A stretch of DNA of 64,000 nucleotides from Mesorhizobium sp. B4-1-4 (GTDB lineage: Bacteria; Pseudomonadota; Alphaproteobacteria; Rhizobiales; Rhizobiaceae): positions 3,100,001-3,164,000 of the forward strand of contig NZ_CP083950.1 in assembly GCF_006439395.2 (NCBI RefSeq), read 5' to 3'. Both the position numbers and the translations under genes were made by a program. Numbering within the stretch: the stretch's first letter is position 1; every line of letters starts with the position of its first letter. Positions 8,754 through 18,080 of the stretch are shown piece after piece. The notes below the pieces were generated by a model, which saw nothing but the letters and a program-made list of their open reading frames with translations, searched no databases and had not been told where the DNA came from.

Positions 8754-9509
8754 TCAAGCCACAGCCTGCGCGCCAGTGATCTCGACAAGCGATCCGCACA
8801 TGAACTGGGCCTCATTCGACGCGAGAAAGGCGACAAGTGCGGCGACTTCCTCAGGCTTACCAATGCGGCCGAACGGGACAAGTCTCTCGAGGTCGGCAAT
8901 CGTCCTGCCGGAGCGCTTCACACCGGCCTCCAGCATGGGCGTGTGGATTTCGCCTGGGCAGACGGCGTTTACACGAATTTTGTGAGGCGCGTAGTCGCGG
9001 GCGAGGTTCTGCGTGAACGACGCAACCGCGGCCTTTGTCACATTGTAGGCGATGTGATTGGGCGCAGGATGCAACCCCCATTGCGACGCGGTGTTGACGA
9101 TCGCGCCGCCGCCATTCTCGATCATATGCGGCAGCACGGCACGGCAGAGGTAGAACATCGAGTGCAGATTGACATCGAAACTGGCGTGCCAGTCACCTTC
9201 GCTAAGGTCGAGCAGGTTACCGCGCCGGTTGATGCCTGCATTGTTGGCGAGGATATCGATATGTCTGTTGACGCGCAGCACATCCGAAACCAGGTCGGCA
9301 CAGGCAAGCCCATTGGATATGTCGGTGCGAACCGCACGCGCATTACCGCCGCTCGCCGAAATTTCAGCAACAACCGAACTGGCGGCGTCCAGATCCATGT
9401 CGGTGACGACGACGAAAGCGCCCTCATCAGCAAGGCGACGGGAAATAGCCGATCCGATGCCGCCAGCGCCGCCGGTCACAATGGCGACCTTCTCATCAAA
9501 CCGCTTCAT
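8754..9509 (-). CDS. SDR family NAD(P)-dependent oxidoreductase
   Basis: A 251-aa classical short-chain dehydrogenase. It has the cofactor motif TGGAGGIGSAI near residue 12, the NNAG structural motif, the catalytic Ser (NTASQWG) and the Tyr-x3-Lys pair (YNVTK). The start at 9509 begins directly at the cofactor domain. It is 28 bp downstream of a second SDR gene and is the last gene of the long leftward block with hydroxyproline-type catabolic genes. A keto/hydroxy conversion of a catabolic intermediate is plausible; the substrate is unknown. Confidence 0.85.
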   Translation of the reverse strand: MKRFDEKVAIVTGGAGGIGSAISRRLADEGAFVVVTDMDLDAASSVVAEISASGGNARAVRTDISNGLACADLVSDVLRVNRHIDILANNAGINRRGNLLDLSEGDWHASFDVNLHSMFYLCRAVLPHMIENGGGAIVNTASQWGLHPAPNHIAYNVTKAAVASFTQNLARDYAPHKIRVNAVCPGEIHTPMLEAGVKRSGRTIADLERLVPFGRIGKPEEVAALVAFLASNEAQFMCGSLVEITGAQAVA

Positions 9510-9537
9510 CTCGCATTTCCTTGGCCCTGATGACTTT

Positions 9538-10305
9538 TCATCTGATGTAGCTGGCGCCGTTGACGTCGAGCGTGGCTCCGCTGAGCGAGCGCTGCGAAGG
9601 GCGCAAGGCGAAGCTGACCAGTTCGGCCACTTCGGACGGCTCGGCCATCCGCCCTATCGGAATGTCGGCGACCGCAGCAGCCTCGCCAAACCGCGACACG
9701 AATTCCTCGGCCATTTCCGTTCGCACCCAGCCCGGCGCGATCGCTATCGCCACAACCCCCTCAGCGCCGAAGCTGCGGGCAATCGATTTGGTGAGATTGA
9801 TCAGCGCAGCCTTCGCCGCGCCATACGGCATCGCTTCGGCGCTGTAGCCGCGCTGTCCTGCGCGGCTCGCCATATTGACAATGCGCCCACCACCATGCTC
9901 GCGAAAGTGCAGGATTGCAGCCCTGCAAAGGTCGGTAACGGCGAAGAAGTCGAGCTGAAACTCCCGGCGCCAGGCTGCCTGCCACTCATCGAGATCCGAC
10001 CCGATGGAAATCTCAGTTCGTACGCCGGCATTGTTGATGATGGAATCGATACGGCCGGCAAGCCCGACGGCCTGGTTCCACAACTGTGTCGGTCCCGCGG
10101 CAGAGGCCAAATCTGCTTGGACCGTCCATCCCGCGCCGCCGATCTGCTCCAGGAGGAGGTTCGCGCTCTTGCGATCGCGGCCGTAGTGAATGATGACGCG
10201 GGCACCTTCGTTCGCGATCTGCCGGACAATCGCGCTGCCGATTGCGCCGGAGGCGCCGGTGACCAGGACGGTCTGGCCGTCCAGAGGTTTGGTGAGGGAT
10301 GACAT
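9538..10305 (-). CDS. SDR family oxidoreductase
   Basis: A 255-aa short-chain dehydrogenase with TGASGAIGSAI cofactor motif, NNAG, and YGAAK catalytic Tyr/Lys. The ATG at 10305 is preceded by GGAAG at a good distance. A longer in-frame start would overlap the upstream racemase gene. It is 11 bp from that gene and so probably cotranscribed. The acidic/basic residues after the glycine motif were not conclusive for NAD versus NADP. Confidence 0.85.
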   Translation of the reverse strand: MSSLTKPLDGQTVLVTGASGAIGSAIVRQIANEGARVIIHYGRDRKSANLLLEQIGGAGWTVQADLASAAGPTQLWNQAVGLAGRIDSIINNAGVRTEISIGSDLDEWQAAWRREFQLDFFAVTDLCRAAILHFREHGGGRIVNMASRAGQRGYSAEAMPYGAAKAALINLTKSIARSFGAEGVVAIAIAPGWVRTEMAEEFVSRFGEAAAVADIPIGRMAEPSEVAELVSFALRPSQRSLSGATLDVNGASYIR

Positions 10306-10316
10306 TGAACTTCCAA

Positions 10317-11369
10317 TCAACCGAGTTCGTCGACCTGCGGTCCCCAAGTGTCGGAGAGTGCAAATCCCGAGGCGAAGGGGTCATTGTCGTCCAGTCGTAG
10401 CTGTTCCCGGCCATAGATCCACGCCTGACCGGTGATCCTGGGCAGGACCGCATCCCTGCCGCCGACCGTGGCCAGGCCGATGGCCTCGGCGAGAAACTCG
10501 CCGCCGATGATCGATCGTGATTTGCGCACATCGCCGACCTTGAGCTCGCCCCTTGCATGCAGCACCGCAAGATTGGCGGAACTGCCAGTCCCGCATGGGG
10601 AGCGGTCGACCCGGCCGGGTTTCAGCGTCGTGCAGGTGCGCACCGCGCCGTCGTCGTCGCGGCCGCGAAACATCACATAGGCAATCTCGTTAATGCCGGG
10701 CAGTTCGGGATGCTGAACCGAAATCTGATCCTTTAGCAATGCCTTCAACTCAATGCCGGCTTCAGCGAGCGCGCGAGCGTGGTGCGGTACGATTTCAAGG
10801 CCGATCTGGTCGACATCGACGATGGCGTAATAGACTCCGCCGAACGCGATGTCGGCCTTGAGGCGCCCCCAGCGCGGCATTTCGACTGTCTGGTCGAGGG
10901 CCTCCACGAAGGCCGGCACATTGTCAAGACTGACAGAAAGACAGCGACCGTTGGAGCAGCGCGCGCGTGCCACGATCAATCCGGCCGGCGTGTCGAGACG
11001 GACAATGGTTTCCGGCTCCTGCATCTGCACACGGCCGGATTCCAGCAGCGCAGTCACGACGCAGATGCAGTTGCTTCCCGACATCGGATGCGCCCTGTCG
11101 GCCTGCAGCACGATAAAGCCGGCATCGGCATCCGGTCGGCACGGCTCGACAAGCAGGTTCACCGACATGGCGACACTGGCCCTGGGCTCGAACGTCACGA
11201 AACGACGCAGGCTATCATCGACAGAGTTGATGTGATTCATCTTGTCGAGCAGCGTCGAACCGGGGATCTCTGGCGCGCCGCCGGTGATTACCTTGCCGAT
11301 CTCTCCTTGGCAGTGCACCTGCAGTATTTCTATCGACCCTTGCCATTGGGGGGCTGAAAGAACGCTCAT
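10317..11369 (-). CDS. proline racemase family enzyme (4-hydroxyproline 2-epimerase or 3-hydroxyproline dehydratase type), Ser/Cys variant
   Basis: A 350-aa member of the proline racemase superfamily, cytoplasmic. The second catalytic cysteine is present (Cys259 in SPCGTGSSA), but the first position is Ser97 (HPMSGSN) instead of Cys. In this family Cys/Cys enzymes are racemases or epimerases and Thr/Cys enzymes dehydrate trans-3-hydroxyproline; Ser/Cys members are known and function is less predictable. Neighbours encode the later steps of trans-4-hydroxyproline breakdown (DadA-like oxidase, DapA-like deaminase, aldehyde dehydrogenase), which favours an epimerase role. The ATG at 11369 is chosen; the upstream alternative is a TTG. 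Confidence 0.85.
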   Translation of the reverse strand: MSVLSAPQWQGSIEILQVHCQGEIGKVITGGAPEIPGSTLLDKMNHINSVDDSLRRFVTFEPRASVAMSVNLLVEPCRPDADAGFIVLQADRAHPMSGSNCICVVTALLESGRVQMQEPETIVRLDTPAGLIVARARCSNGRCLSVSLDNVPAFVEALDQTVEMPRWGRLKADIAFGGVYYAIVDVDQIGLEIVPHHARALAEAGIELKALLKDQISVQHPELPGINEIAYVMFRGRDDDGAVRTCTTLKPGRVDRSPCGTGSSANLAVLHARGELKVGDVRKSRSIIGGEFLAEAIGLATVGGRDAVLPRITGQAWIYGREQLRLDDNDPFASGFALSDTWGPQVDELG

Positions 11370-11523
11370 TTGAACCAACCTATTGTCACTGCCCGTTGAT
11401 CGATGATCTGCTTAGTCTCAAAGTAGTGTTCCGCGCCCCACTTCCTCAGCTTGCGGCGAATGCTTCATTGCCGGCGGGCAGAAGTCCGCATCGACTGTCT
11501 GCTGACGGTTCGTTGGCCCTCCC

Positions 11524-12777
11524 TTAGAACCTGTCGACGCGATAGGGGCGAAGGTCGATCGGCGGTGTTTTGCCCGTGGTTAGATCGGCGATGAGGCGGG
11601 CGGTGGTTGCGGCATAGGTCAGGCCGAGATGGCCATGGCCGGTTGCGTAATAGAGGCCTCTTGTCCTCGCGGATGGGCCGATGATTGGCACGGTATCGGG
11701 CAGCGCCGGCCGATGGCCCATCCACTCGGTGGCGGCGTTTGGTTGCAGGTCCGGCAATGCTTCCGATGCGCGCTTCACCAAGACTTTGGCGCGCCTGTAG
11801 TCGGGCGGAGCGTCCAGACCCGCCATTTCGACGGTTCCGCCGACACGGATGCCGCCGGCAGTCGGCGTCACCATGAATGCGCGTGCGGGCCAGATGATGG
11901 AGTGCCGCATGGAAATTCCGGGCGCCATGATGTGTGTATGATAGCCGCGCTCTGTCTCCAGCGGAATGTGTTCGCCAAGCAGCCTGGACAGACGGCCGGT
12001 ATAGGCACCGGCGCACAGCACAGCAGATGAGACCACGACGCGGCGTCCGTCCTTGAGTCGGATAGCTTCCAACGCATGGTCCGAGCGGTCGAAGCCGACG
12101 ACCTCGCCGGTTTCCATCCGGCCGCCGAGACCTATAAATCGTTCCGCCAGCAACAGGACGAGATTGTAAGGATCGCGCACTGAGCGGTTTTGCGGAAAGA
12201 GCACCGCGCGACCGATCTTGGTCGTAATCGCCGGCTCAAGCTCACGGAGTTCATTGCCGCCGAGCACCTCATGTGGGAAGCCAAATCGTTCCAGGACTTC
12301 GATGTGCTCGCGGTCAGCCTTGAACTCGGTCTCGTCAGTATAAAGGCTGAGGCAGCCTTCGTCGGTTAGCATGTGGGAAAGCCCTGCCGTTTCGAGCAGC
12401 GGCAGGAGGTCGTCGTAGACGCGCTTGCAGAGCGCGGCACCGGCAGCCTCGAGTTTGCGCACACGTGACGGACGGCTCGCTTCGAGAAAACGCACGAACC
12501 AGGGCGTCAGCCTTGGCAGATACGATGGCCGTACACGCACCGGTCCCTCGGGATCGAGAAGCCATTTTGGCATCTGCGCCCATACCGAAAGTCGCGATGC
12601 CGGCATGAATTCGGTGACGGCTATGCTCGCCATATTGCCGAAAGAGGCGCCGAGACCAGGCTCGCTTCGATCAATCAGCGTCACGCTCTTGCCGCGACGC
12701 TGCAGCTCAAAGGCGACCGCAACGCCGATGATGCCGGCACCGACAACCGCAATTTGCTCTGTGTCTGAGCTGGACAT
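11524..12777 (-). CDS. D-amino acid dehydrogenase family FAD enzyme (DadA-like; candidate cis-4-hydroxy-D-proline oxidase)
   Basis: A 417-aa flavoprotein of the DadA/DAO family. The FAD motif VVGAGIIGVAVAFELQRRG is at the N-terminus, and the C-terminus has the family signature LYYATGHGHLGLT. In hydroxyproline catabolism a DadA-like enzyme oxidises cis-4-hydroxy-D-proline to pyrroline-4-hydroxy-2-carboxylate, the step between the epimerase downstream and the DapA-like deaminase upstream in this block. It starts 14 bp after the aldehyde dehydrogenase gene. The role is inferred from context. Confidence 0.85.
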   Translation of the reverse strand: MSSSDTEQIAVVGAGIIGVAVAFELQRRGKSVTLIDRSEPGLGASFGNMASIAVTEFMPASRLSVWAQMPKWLLDPEGPVRVRPSYLPRLTPWFVRFLEASRPSRVRKLEAAGAALCKRVYDDLLPLLETAGLSHMLTDEGCLSLYTDETEFKADREHIEVLERFGFPHEVLGGNELRELEPAITTKIGRAVLFPQNRSVRDPYNLVLLLAERFIGLGGRMETGEVVGFDRSDHALEAIRLKDGRRVVVSSAVLCAGAYTGRLSRLLGEHIPLETERGYHTHIMAPGISMRHSIIWPARAFMVTPTAGGIRVGGTVEMAGLDAPPDYRRAKVLVKRASEALPDLQPNAATEWMGHRPALPDTVPIIGPSARTRGLYYATGHGHLGLTYAATTARLIADLTTGKTPPIDLRPYRVDRF

Positions 12778-12791
12778 CGCCGATCAGCCGA

Positions 12792-14312
12792 TCATGAGTT
12801 CGATGGCCTTGCGGAGGCGGATTTCTCCTCACCCGTCGGCTTGAGGTACCAGCCCCACGGATCCTTGCCGCTGAAGCGGGTGACCTGCTTCGTTTCGAGA
12901 TAATTGTCGAGGCCCCAACGTCCGAGTTCCCGTCCGATGCCCGACTCCTTGTAGCCGCCCCACGGCGCCTCGGTGAAAGTTGGCTGCGAGCAGTTGATCC
13001 AGACAATGCCGGCGCGGAAAGCAGCGGCGACGCGCTCAGCCCGGGCGTCGTCCTTCGACATGACAGCGGCGGCAAGCCCGAAGCGAGAATCGTTGGCAAG
13101 CTCAATCGCCTCTTCTTCGGTCTCGAAGGGGCGCACGCAGACCACCGGGCCGAAGATTTCCTCGGTCCAAGCGGCACTTTCCAAGGGAACGTCCGTGAGA
13201 ATAGTCGGCTGGAGGTAGTAGCCCTTGTCGAAACCTTCCGGACGCTCACCGCCGCAGGCAACGGTGGCGCCCGCGGCTCTCGCTGCCTCGATAGCAGCAA
13301 AGACCTGTTCGTACTGACGTTTGGAAACCAGCGGCCCCAAAAGAACCCCCTGCTCCCGGCCGTCCCCAATCTTGATCTTGTTCGTTTCTTCAACCAGCCG
13401 CTTCATCAGCGGCTCGTATATCCGCTCGTGGACAAGAACCCTCGAAGTTGCCGAGCAAACCTGCCCCTGGTTCCAGAAGATGCCGAACATGATCCATTCG
13501 ACGGCGTCATCAATATCTGCGTCCTCGAAGACGACGAATGGGGACTTTCCGCCGAGTTCGAGACTTATGCGCTTTATGTCCCGGGCCGCTGCGGCCATGA
13601 TCTTGGAGCCTATCGGTCCAGATCCGGTGAAGGCCAGCTTGTCGACGTCCTTGTGGTCGATAATTGCCTGACCGGCGATGGTGCCCGAGCCTGTGAGGAT
13701 GTTGAGCACCCCGGCCGGCAGCCCAACTTCGTGCGCAATTGCAGCCAGTTCCAGAGCCGTAAGCGAGGTCAGCTCTGCTGGTTTCAGAACAACGGTACAT
13801 CCCGCAGCAAGCGCAGGCGCTACCTTCCACGCCGCCATCAACAGCGGAAAATTCCAAGGTATGATCGCACCTGCGACGCCCAGGGGTTCACGAATTGCTT
13901 TGCAGCTGAACCGCGCATCAGAGAGTTCAACCACCTCTTCCGGATTGTTATCGAGTTGCTCTGCCAACCTTGCATAAAAATCGAAGCAGCCTGCGGCGTC
14001 GGCGACATCCCAGTCGGCTTCCGGGAATGGCTTTCCATTGTCCAGTACCTCGAGACGCGCGATTTCGGTCTGGCGAGCGCGAATGCCTTCAGCGATAGAC
14101 CTGAGATACTTTGCCCGTTGTGCTCCGCTCAACTTCGGCCAACCGTCCTGGTCGAATGCTCGGCGAGCCGCTTTGACGGCGATATCTACATCCTCCGCGC
14201 AGGCGCTGGCAATCGTTTGGATCACCTCCTCGGTCGCGGGATTGATCACATCCGAGCTTCCACCCTTGACCGGCTTCACCCACTGTCCATCAATATAGAG
14301 TTCGCTCGGCAC
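12792..14312 (-). CDS. aldehyde dehydrogenase (candidate 2-oxoglutarate semialdehyde dehydrogenase)
   Basis: A 506-aa NAD(P)-dependent aldehyde dehydrogenase. Conserved features are PWNFP at 152-156, Glu252 in LELGGK and catalytic Cys286 in GQVCSATS. By sequence it is closest in feel to betaine/aminoaldehyde dehydrogenases. By position it could oxidise 2-oxoglutarate semialdehyde to 2-oxoglutarate, the last step of the hydroxyproline route, though a role on an amino-aldehyde made by the linked aminotransferase is also possible. It starts with GTG at 14312, preceded by GGGAAAGGGAG. Confidence 0.88.
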   Translation of the reverse strand: MPSELYIDGQWVKPVKGGSSDVINPATEEVIQTIASACAEDVDIAVKAARRAFDQDGWPKLSGAQRAKYLRSIAEGIRARQTEIARLEVLDNGKPFPEADWDVADAAGCFDFYARLAEQLDNNPEEVVELSDARFSCKAIREPLGVAGAIIPWNFPLLMAAWKVAPALAAGCTVVLKPAELTSLTALELAAIAHEVGLPAGVLNILTGSGTIAGQAIIDHKDVDKLAFTGSGPIGSKIMAAAARDIKRISLELGGKSPFVVFEDADIDDAVEWIMFGIFWNQGQVCSATSRVLVHERIYEPLMKRLVEETNKIKIGDGREQGVLLGPLVSKRQYEQVFAAIEAARAAGATVACGGERPEGFDKGYYLQPTILTDVPLESAAWTEEIFGPVVCVRPFETEEEAIELANDSRFGLAAAVMSKDDARAERVAAAFRAGIVWINCSQPTFTEAPWGGYKESGIGRELGRWGLDNYLETKQVTRFSGKDPWGWYLKPTGEEKSASARPSNS

Positions 14313-14567
14313 CTTCGCTCCCTTTCCCTATCGCCTGCGCCCGTTCCCAAAGTGGTCGACGAAGCTTTCATGTCCAAAGACGGTGTCGCACCGTGATCGG
14401 GTCGGCCTGGACCGGTGGCCGATCTGTAGTTCAAGCCAAGGTGGCTGCGACCGGTGCCGTAGAAAGCGTTTCGCCGTTGGAGGTCCAGCACCTCCCTAGC
14501 GCGACCAAAGTCCCGCGCAGGATCGAAGTCTGCCATCATCACCGCAACGCCGGCGCCGATGCCGCCG

Positions 14568-15446
14568 CTACCAGTTCAGAATCGGCTCCATCGCCGCGCG
14601 GAAAGCGGTCTTTTCCTCGGCCGTCAGCTCGCCCAGCGGCGCGCGACACTTGCCGACCGGCGTGCCCTGAAGCTCGCAACCGTACTTGATCTTCTGCACG
14701 AACTTGCCGCTTTCGAGGATGTTCATGGCGCGATAAAGCACCATCATCATGTCACGCGCCTTCTCGAGATTGCCGGCGCGGAAGGTGCGGTCGAGATCGC
14801 AGCAGGCCTTGGCCATGCAATTGGCCGGGCCACAGATCCAGCTATCGGCGCCCCAGAACATAAAGTCGAGCGCGATGTCATCCGATCCTGAGACAAGGTC
14901 GATACGGCCCTTGTAACGGGCGTGAATGTCGACGGCACGCTGCAGAATGCCTGAGCTTTCCTTGATGCCAATTACCCGCGGATCGTCAGCCAGCGCATCC
15001 ATCAGGTCAAATGAAATTTCGATGCCGTCCTTGGGCGGATAATTGTAGAGGATGAGGCTGACTTCCGTCGCATCGAGCACGGCACGGTAGTGCGCCAACA
15101 ATTCTTCCTGGGTGGGCCGCGTGTAGAACGGCGTGGCGAGCAGAACCGTGTCGTAACCGATTTCCTTTGCGCGCGCTGTGTTCTCGATCACCTCGCGCGT
15201 GGCAGGCGCATTGGTGCCGGCAATAAGAATTTCATCGTCATTGGCGAAGCCCTTGACGAACTTCAGCACTTCGTCCCGTTCTTCATTCGACATCGAGAAA
15301 TATTCGCCAGTCGATCCCATCGGCACCCAGCCGGTTACGCCTGCAGCGCGCAAGGCGGTCATGTGCTTTTCGAGAGCCTTGAAGTCGATTTTGTTGTTCT
15401 CGTCGAACGGCGTCACGAGCGCTGGCATTACACCTGAAAGTTTCAT
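14568..15446 (-). CDS. dihydrodipicolinate synthase family protein (candidate pyrroline-4-hydroxy-2-carboxylate deaminase)
   Basis: A 292-aa class I aldolase-type TIM barrel of the DapA family. The Schiff-base lysine is Lys162 (GIKESSG), the partner tyrosine Tyr134 (YNYPPKDG), and the substrate loop reads GSTGEYF at 44-50. DapA-family members in hydroxyproline clusters (HypD/LhpC) deaminate and dehydrate pyrroline-4-hydroxy-2-carboxylate to 2-oxoglutarate semialdehyde, which fits the flanking aldehyde dehydrogenase, DadA-like oxidase and racemase-family genes. It is the first gene after a TGTCGAC operator array (15521-15570) and probably heads its own transcript. Confidence 0.85.
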   Translation of the reverse strand: MKLSGVMPALVTPFDENNKIDFKALEKHMTALRAAGVTGWVPMGSTGEYFSMSNEERDEVLKFVKGFANDDEILIAGTNAPATREVIENTARAKEIGYDTVLLATPFYTRPTQEELLAHYRAVLDATEVSLILYNYPPKDGIEISFDLMDALADDPRVIGIKESSGILQRAVDIHARYKGRIDLVSGSDDIALDFMFWGADSWICGPANCMAKACCDLDRTFRAGNLEKARDMMMVLYRAMNILESGKFVQKIKYGCELQGTPVGKCRAPLGELTAEEKTAFRAAMEPILNW

Positions 15447-15520
15447 CTTTGTCTCCCTGAGCTGGGTCCGCGGCCGCCGATCGAGATGATCCTGCAGTCA
15501 AATTAGCTTCGATTTCTGCC

Positions 15521-15570
15521 GTCTGCGTGTCGACATGATCTTGTCGTCTCCATGTCGACAATTGTCAAGA
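15521..15570. promoter_or_regulatory. operator-like 50-bp array, copy 1 (TGTCGAC cores)
   Basis: The region carries GTGTCGAC, TTGTCG and the palindrome TGTCGACA in order, flanked by GTCTGC and GTCAAGA. It lies 75-124 bp upstream of the dapA-like start. A closely matching array with the same order of elements lies beside the GntR gene (25416-25465). GT...AC palindromes are typical of GntR-family operators. Function is inferred from this duplication and position. Confidence 0.6.
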
Positions 15571-15637
15571 GCGAATAGGGGTCTTGCTGGAAGGGCCATC
15601 TCGCCGCAAACTCCCTGATCGTAACTGTGCTGATGGT

Positions 15638-17194
15638 TTAGTAGTCACCGTATGGCAGGTACGAACGACGCTCCACCTCCGGAAATCGCTCACCGGTACG
15701 AACGAACTTAGTGTGTTCCCGAATGGCGTCGGGATAGTGCTCCCATTCCCGCAACTTGCCCTTCTGCATCGCCCGGTTCACAAATTGCCGGATGCGCTGA
15801 CTTTGCATGACGTCGTCGCGTAGACGCGAAAGGTCCCATGTTTGTTGGACCCTTTCCATCAGCGCCGCGACGTTGTCCCTCCATGCAGGGTCTTCCGCCA
15901 GGTTCCGCGTCTCGCCTGCATCAAGGCCAAGGTCAAAGAATTGGGTAGGATAGGCTTCGGAGACGACGATCTTGCTTGTCCCCTGCCGAAGCATGACGCG
16001 CGGAGCCTTCGTGCCGCCGTCGATGTGCTCGGCCATCACGATACGGTCCGGCTGGTCCTTGCCTAGCAACGACAGCAGGCTATCGCCCTCGTGTTCTGTG
16101 ACGATGGCATCGGTCGAACCGGTCGCGATTTCCACAAGAGTCGGCATAATGTCGATCAGCGAGACGGGTGCCGTAATCCTCGCAAGTGCCGCCGCACCCG
16201 GTTGGTAGACGATCAACGGCACGCGGATTGCCGGATCGAAGAGGTTCTTCTTGAACCAAAGCCCCCGCTCACCGATCATGTCACCGTGATCCGACGTGAA
16301 AATGATCACGGTGTCGTTGGCGATGCCAGAATCCGCCAGTGTCCGGCGCAATTCGCCGAGCTTCTGATCGACGTAGCTGATCATGCCGTAATAGCCCCGG
16401 CGCGCCCGCCGATAGATCTCATCCGTCACCTCGAACTTATCGAGGCTGTAGTGGAAGTGTAGCGACCGGCTGTGGGGATCCATGTCCTCAAGCGCGATCG
16501 TCGGCGTGCGCGGCGGGTCGATGCACTCGTCAGAATAGAGATCCCAGTATTCCCGCGTGATCACATACGGATCGTGCGGCTGGGTGAACGAGACGGTCAT
16601 AAACAGCGGCCGTCCATCGCCATAGCGTCGCCAGTCGAAAATGTGCTGCGTGGCGCGCCTAGCCACCTCGTCATCGTAGTCGATCTGCTGGGAACGCGCG
16701 AGCGGGGCGGCATCGGCAATCGTCTCCACGCTCGAAACTCCGAATGGCACTTTGCTCTTGCCGGTTGCCTCCTCGTCCTGCAACTCGTCATAGATCTTCG
16801 GCGGCACCCAGCTGAAATCCGCTGGATAAATTTCCGTCGTCAAGCGGTCCTCGTAGCCGTGATGCTGATCGGGCCCAACAAAATGCATCTTGCCTGAGAT
16901 GCAGGTGTAATAGCCGGCATCGCGCAAGTAATGGGCGATCGTCGGCACGGCCGCCGGAAATTCAGCAGCGTTGTCGTAAGCGCCGATCCGCGATGGCAAC
17001 CGCCCGCTCATAAGCGCAAAGCGGGAAGGCGCGCAAAGCGGATAATTGCAGTAGGCATTCTCGAAGACCGATCCCTCGGCCGCCAGCCTGTCAATGTTCG
17101 GCGTCTTACAAACAGCGTTCCCGTAGACCGAAAGTGCGATCGCTGTGAGTTGATCGCACATGACGAGGAGAATGTTAGGCTGCTTGTGGCTCAT
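15638..17194 (-). CDS. choline-sulfatase-like sulfatase (BetC family)
   Basis: A 518-aa type I sulfatase. The metal site starts with MCDQL near residue 12, and Cys54 in CAPSR is the residue converted to formylglycine in the C-x-P-S-R signature. SGKMHFVGPDQHHGYEDRLT and TSDHGDMIGERGLWFKKN match choline-O-sulfatase BetC closely. There is no signal peptide, as for cytoplasmic BetC. It hydrolyses a sulfate ester, classically choline-O-sulfate. Here the gene is not beside betAB but follows aapP by 9 bp, so the real substrate may be another sulfated amino compound taken up by this transporter. Confidence 0.88.
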   Translation of the reverse strand: MSHKQPNILLVMCDQLTAIALSVYGNAVCKTPNIDRLAAEGSVFENAYCNYPLCAPSRFALMSGRLPSRIGAYDNAAEFPAAVPTIAHYLRDAGYYTCISGKMHFVGPDQHHGYEDRLTTEIYPADFSWVPPKIYDELQDEEATGKSKVPFGVSSVETIADAAPLARSQQIDYDDEVARRATQHIFDWRRYGDGRPLFMTVSFTQPHDPYVITREYWDLYSDECIDPPRTPTIALEDMDPHSRSLHFHYSLDKFEVTDEIYRRARRGYYGMISYVDQKLGELRRTLADSGIANDTVIIFTSDHGDMIGERGLWFKKNLFDPAIRVPLIVYQPGAAALARITAPVSLIDIMPTLVEIATGSTDAIVTEHEGDSLLSLLGKDQPDRIVMAEHIDGGTKAPRVMLRQGTSKIVVSEAYPTQFFDLGLDAGETRNLAEDPAWRDNVAALMERVQQTWDLSRLRDDVMQSQRIRQFVNRAMQKGKLREWEHYPDAIREHTKFVRTGERFPEVERRSYLPYGDY

Positions 17195-17203
17195 GGATAG
17201 CCT

Positions 17204-17950
17204 CTAATGTCCGAGGATCTGGCTCAGGAAGAGCTTCGAGCGTTCATGCTGCGGATTGTCGAAGAATTCGGCCGGGGGTGCGTCCTCGACGATGCGGCCC
17301 TGGTCCATGAATATGACCCGGTCCGCAACCTTTCGCGCAAAACCCATTTCATGTGTCACACACACCATGGTCATACCCCCCACCGCGAGTTCGGTCATAA
17401 CGTCGAGCACTTCGGAGATCATTTCCGGATCGAGCGCAGAGGTGGGCTCATCGAAGAGCATGATTTCCGGTTTCATGCAGAGCGCTCGCGCAATGGCGAC
17501 GCGTTGCTGCTGGCCGCCGGATAGCTCGCCTGGGTAGCTCTTCGCCTTTTCAGGGATACGGACGCGTTGGAGATAGGTCATGGCTTGCGCCTCGGCGGTC
17601 TTGCGATCCTGTTTGCGCACCAGCATGGGCGCGAGAACACAATTCTCCAGCACCGACAGATGCGGAAACAGGTTGAAATGCTGGAACACCATGCCAACCT
17701 CGCGGCGGATCTCGTTGATGTTTTCTATGTCGTCGTTGAGTTCCGTTCCGAGCACCCGGATCGTGCCGCTCTGGTGGTCTTCGAGCTTGTTGAGGCAGCG
17801 GATGAGCGTCGACTTTCCTGACCCTGATGGCCCGCAAACGACAATCCTTTCTCCCGCATTGACGGTCAGGTTCACATCGAAAAGCACCTGGTGATGCCCA
17901 TACGATTTGTGAAGACGGTCCACTTCGACCGCGGCCTTCCGATCTGCCAT
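17204..17950 (-). CDS. aapP: amino acid ABC transporter ATP-binding protein (AapP/GlnQ-like)
   Basis: A 248-aa ABC ATPase with Walker A (GPSGSGKS), signature [15 protein letters not shown], Walker B ([13 protein letters not shown]) and switch His (VCVTHE). It belongs to the polar amino acid uptake subfamily and should energise the AapQ/AapM pair encoded upstream. The ATG at 17950 has AAAGGA upstream. The two genes between it and aapM (aminotransferase and dimethylformamidase-like) interrupt the usual aapJQMP order. Confidence 0.9.
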   Translation of the reverse strand: MADRKAAVEVDRLHKSYGHHQVLFDVNLTVNAGERIVVCGPSGSGKSTLIRCLNKLEDHQSGTIRVLGTELNDDIENINEIRREVGMVFQHFNLFPHLSVLENCVLAPMLVRKQDRKTAEAQAMTYLQRVRIPEKAKSYPGELSGGQQQRVAIARALCMKPEIMLFDEPTSALDPEMISEVLDVMTELAVGGMTMVCVTHEMGFARKVADRVIFMDQGRIVEDAPPAEFFDNPQHERSKLFLSQILGH

Positions 17951-18080
17951 GTCACAATATCCTTTCGCTGTTCGGGCGCCATGCGCTATTCTGGAACGAT
18001 CGATCTCGCGGTCGGCAAGAATCTGCAATCGTTGCACTCTTTGGGAGGCGCACCTCGACGAGGCCCGCCTCCCCGAAAGC

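Noticed and set aside
14313..14567. Possible small gene between the aldehyde dehydrogenase and dapA-like genes
   Set aside because: Open frames in this 255-bp gap lack motifs and ribosome sites and extend into the neighbour.
15638..17194. Annotating the sulfatase as part of a choline betaine (betICBA) operon
   Set aside because: No betA, betB or betI is nearby; the gene is in an Aap-like operon, so only the family name is used.
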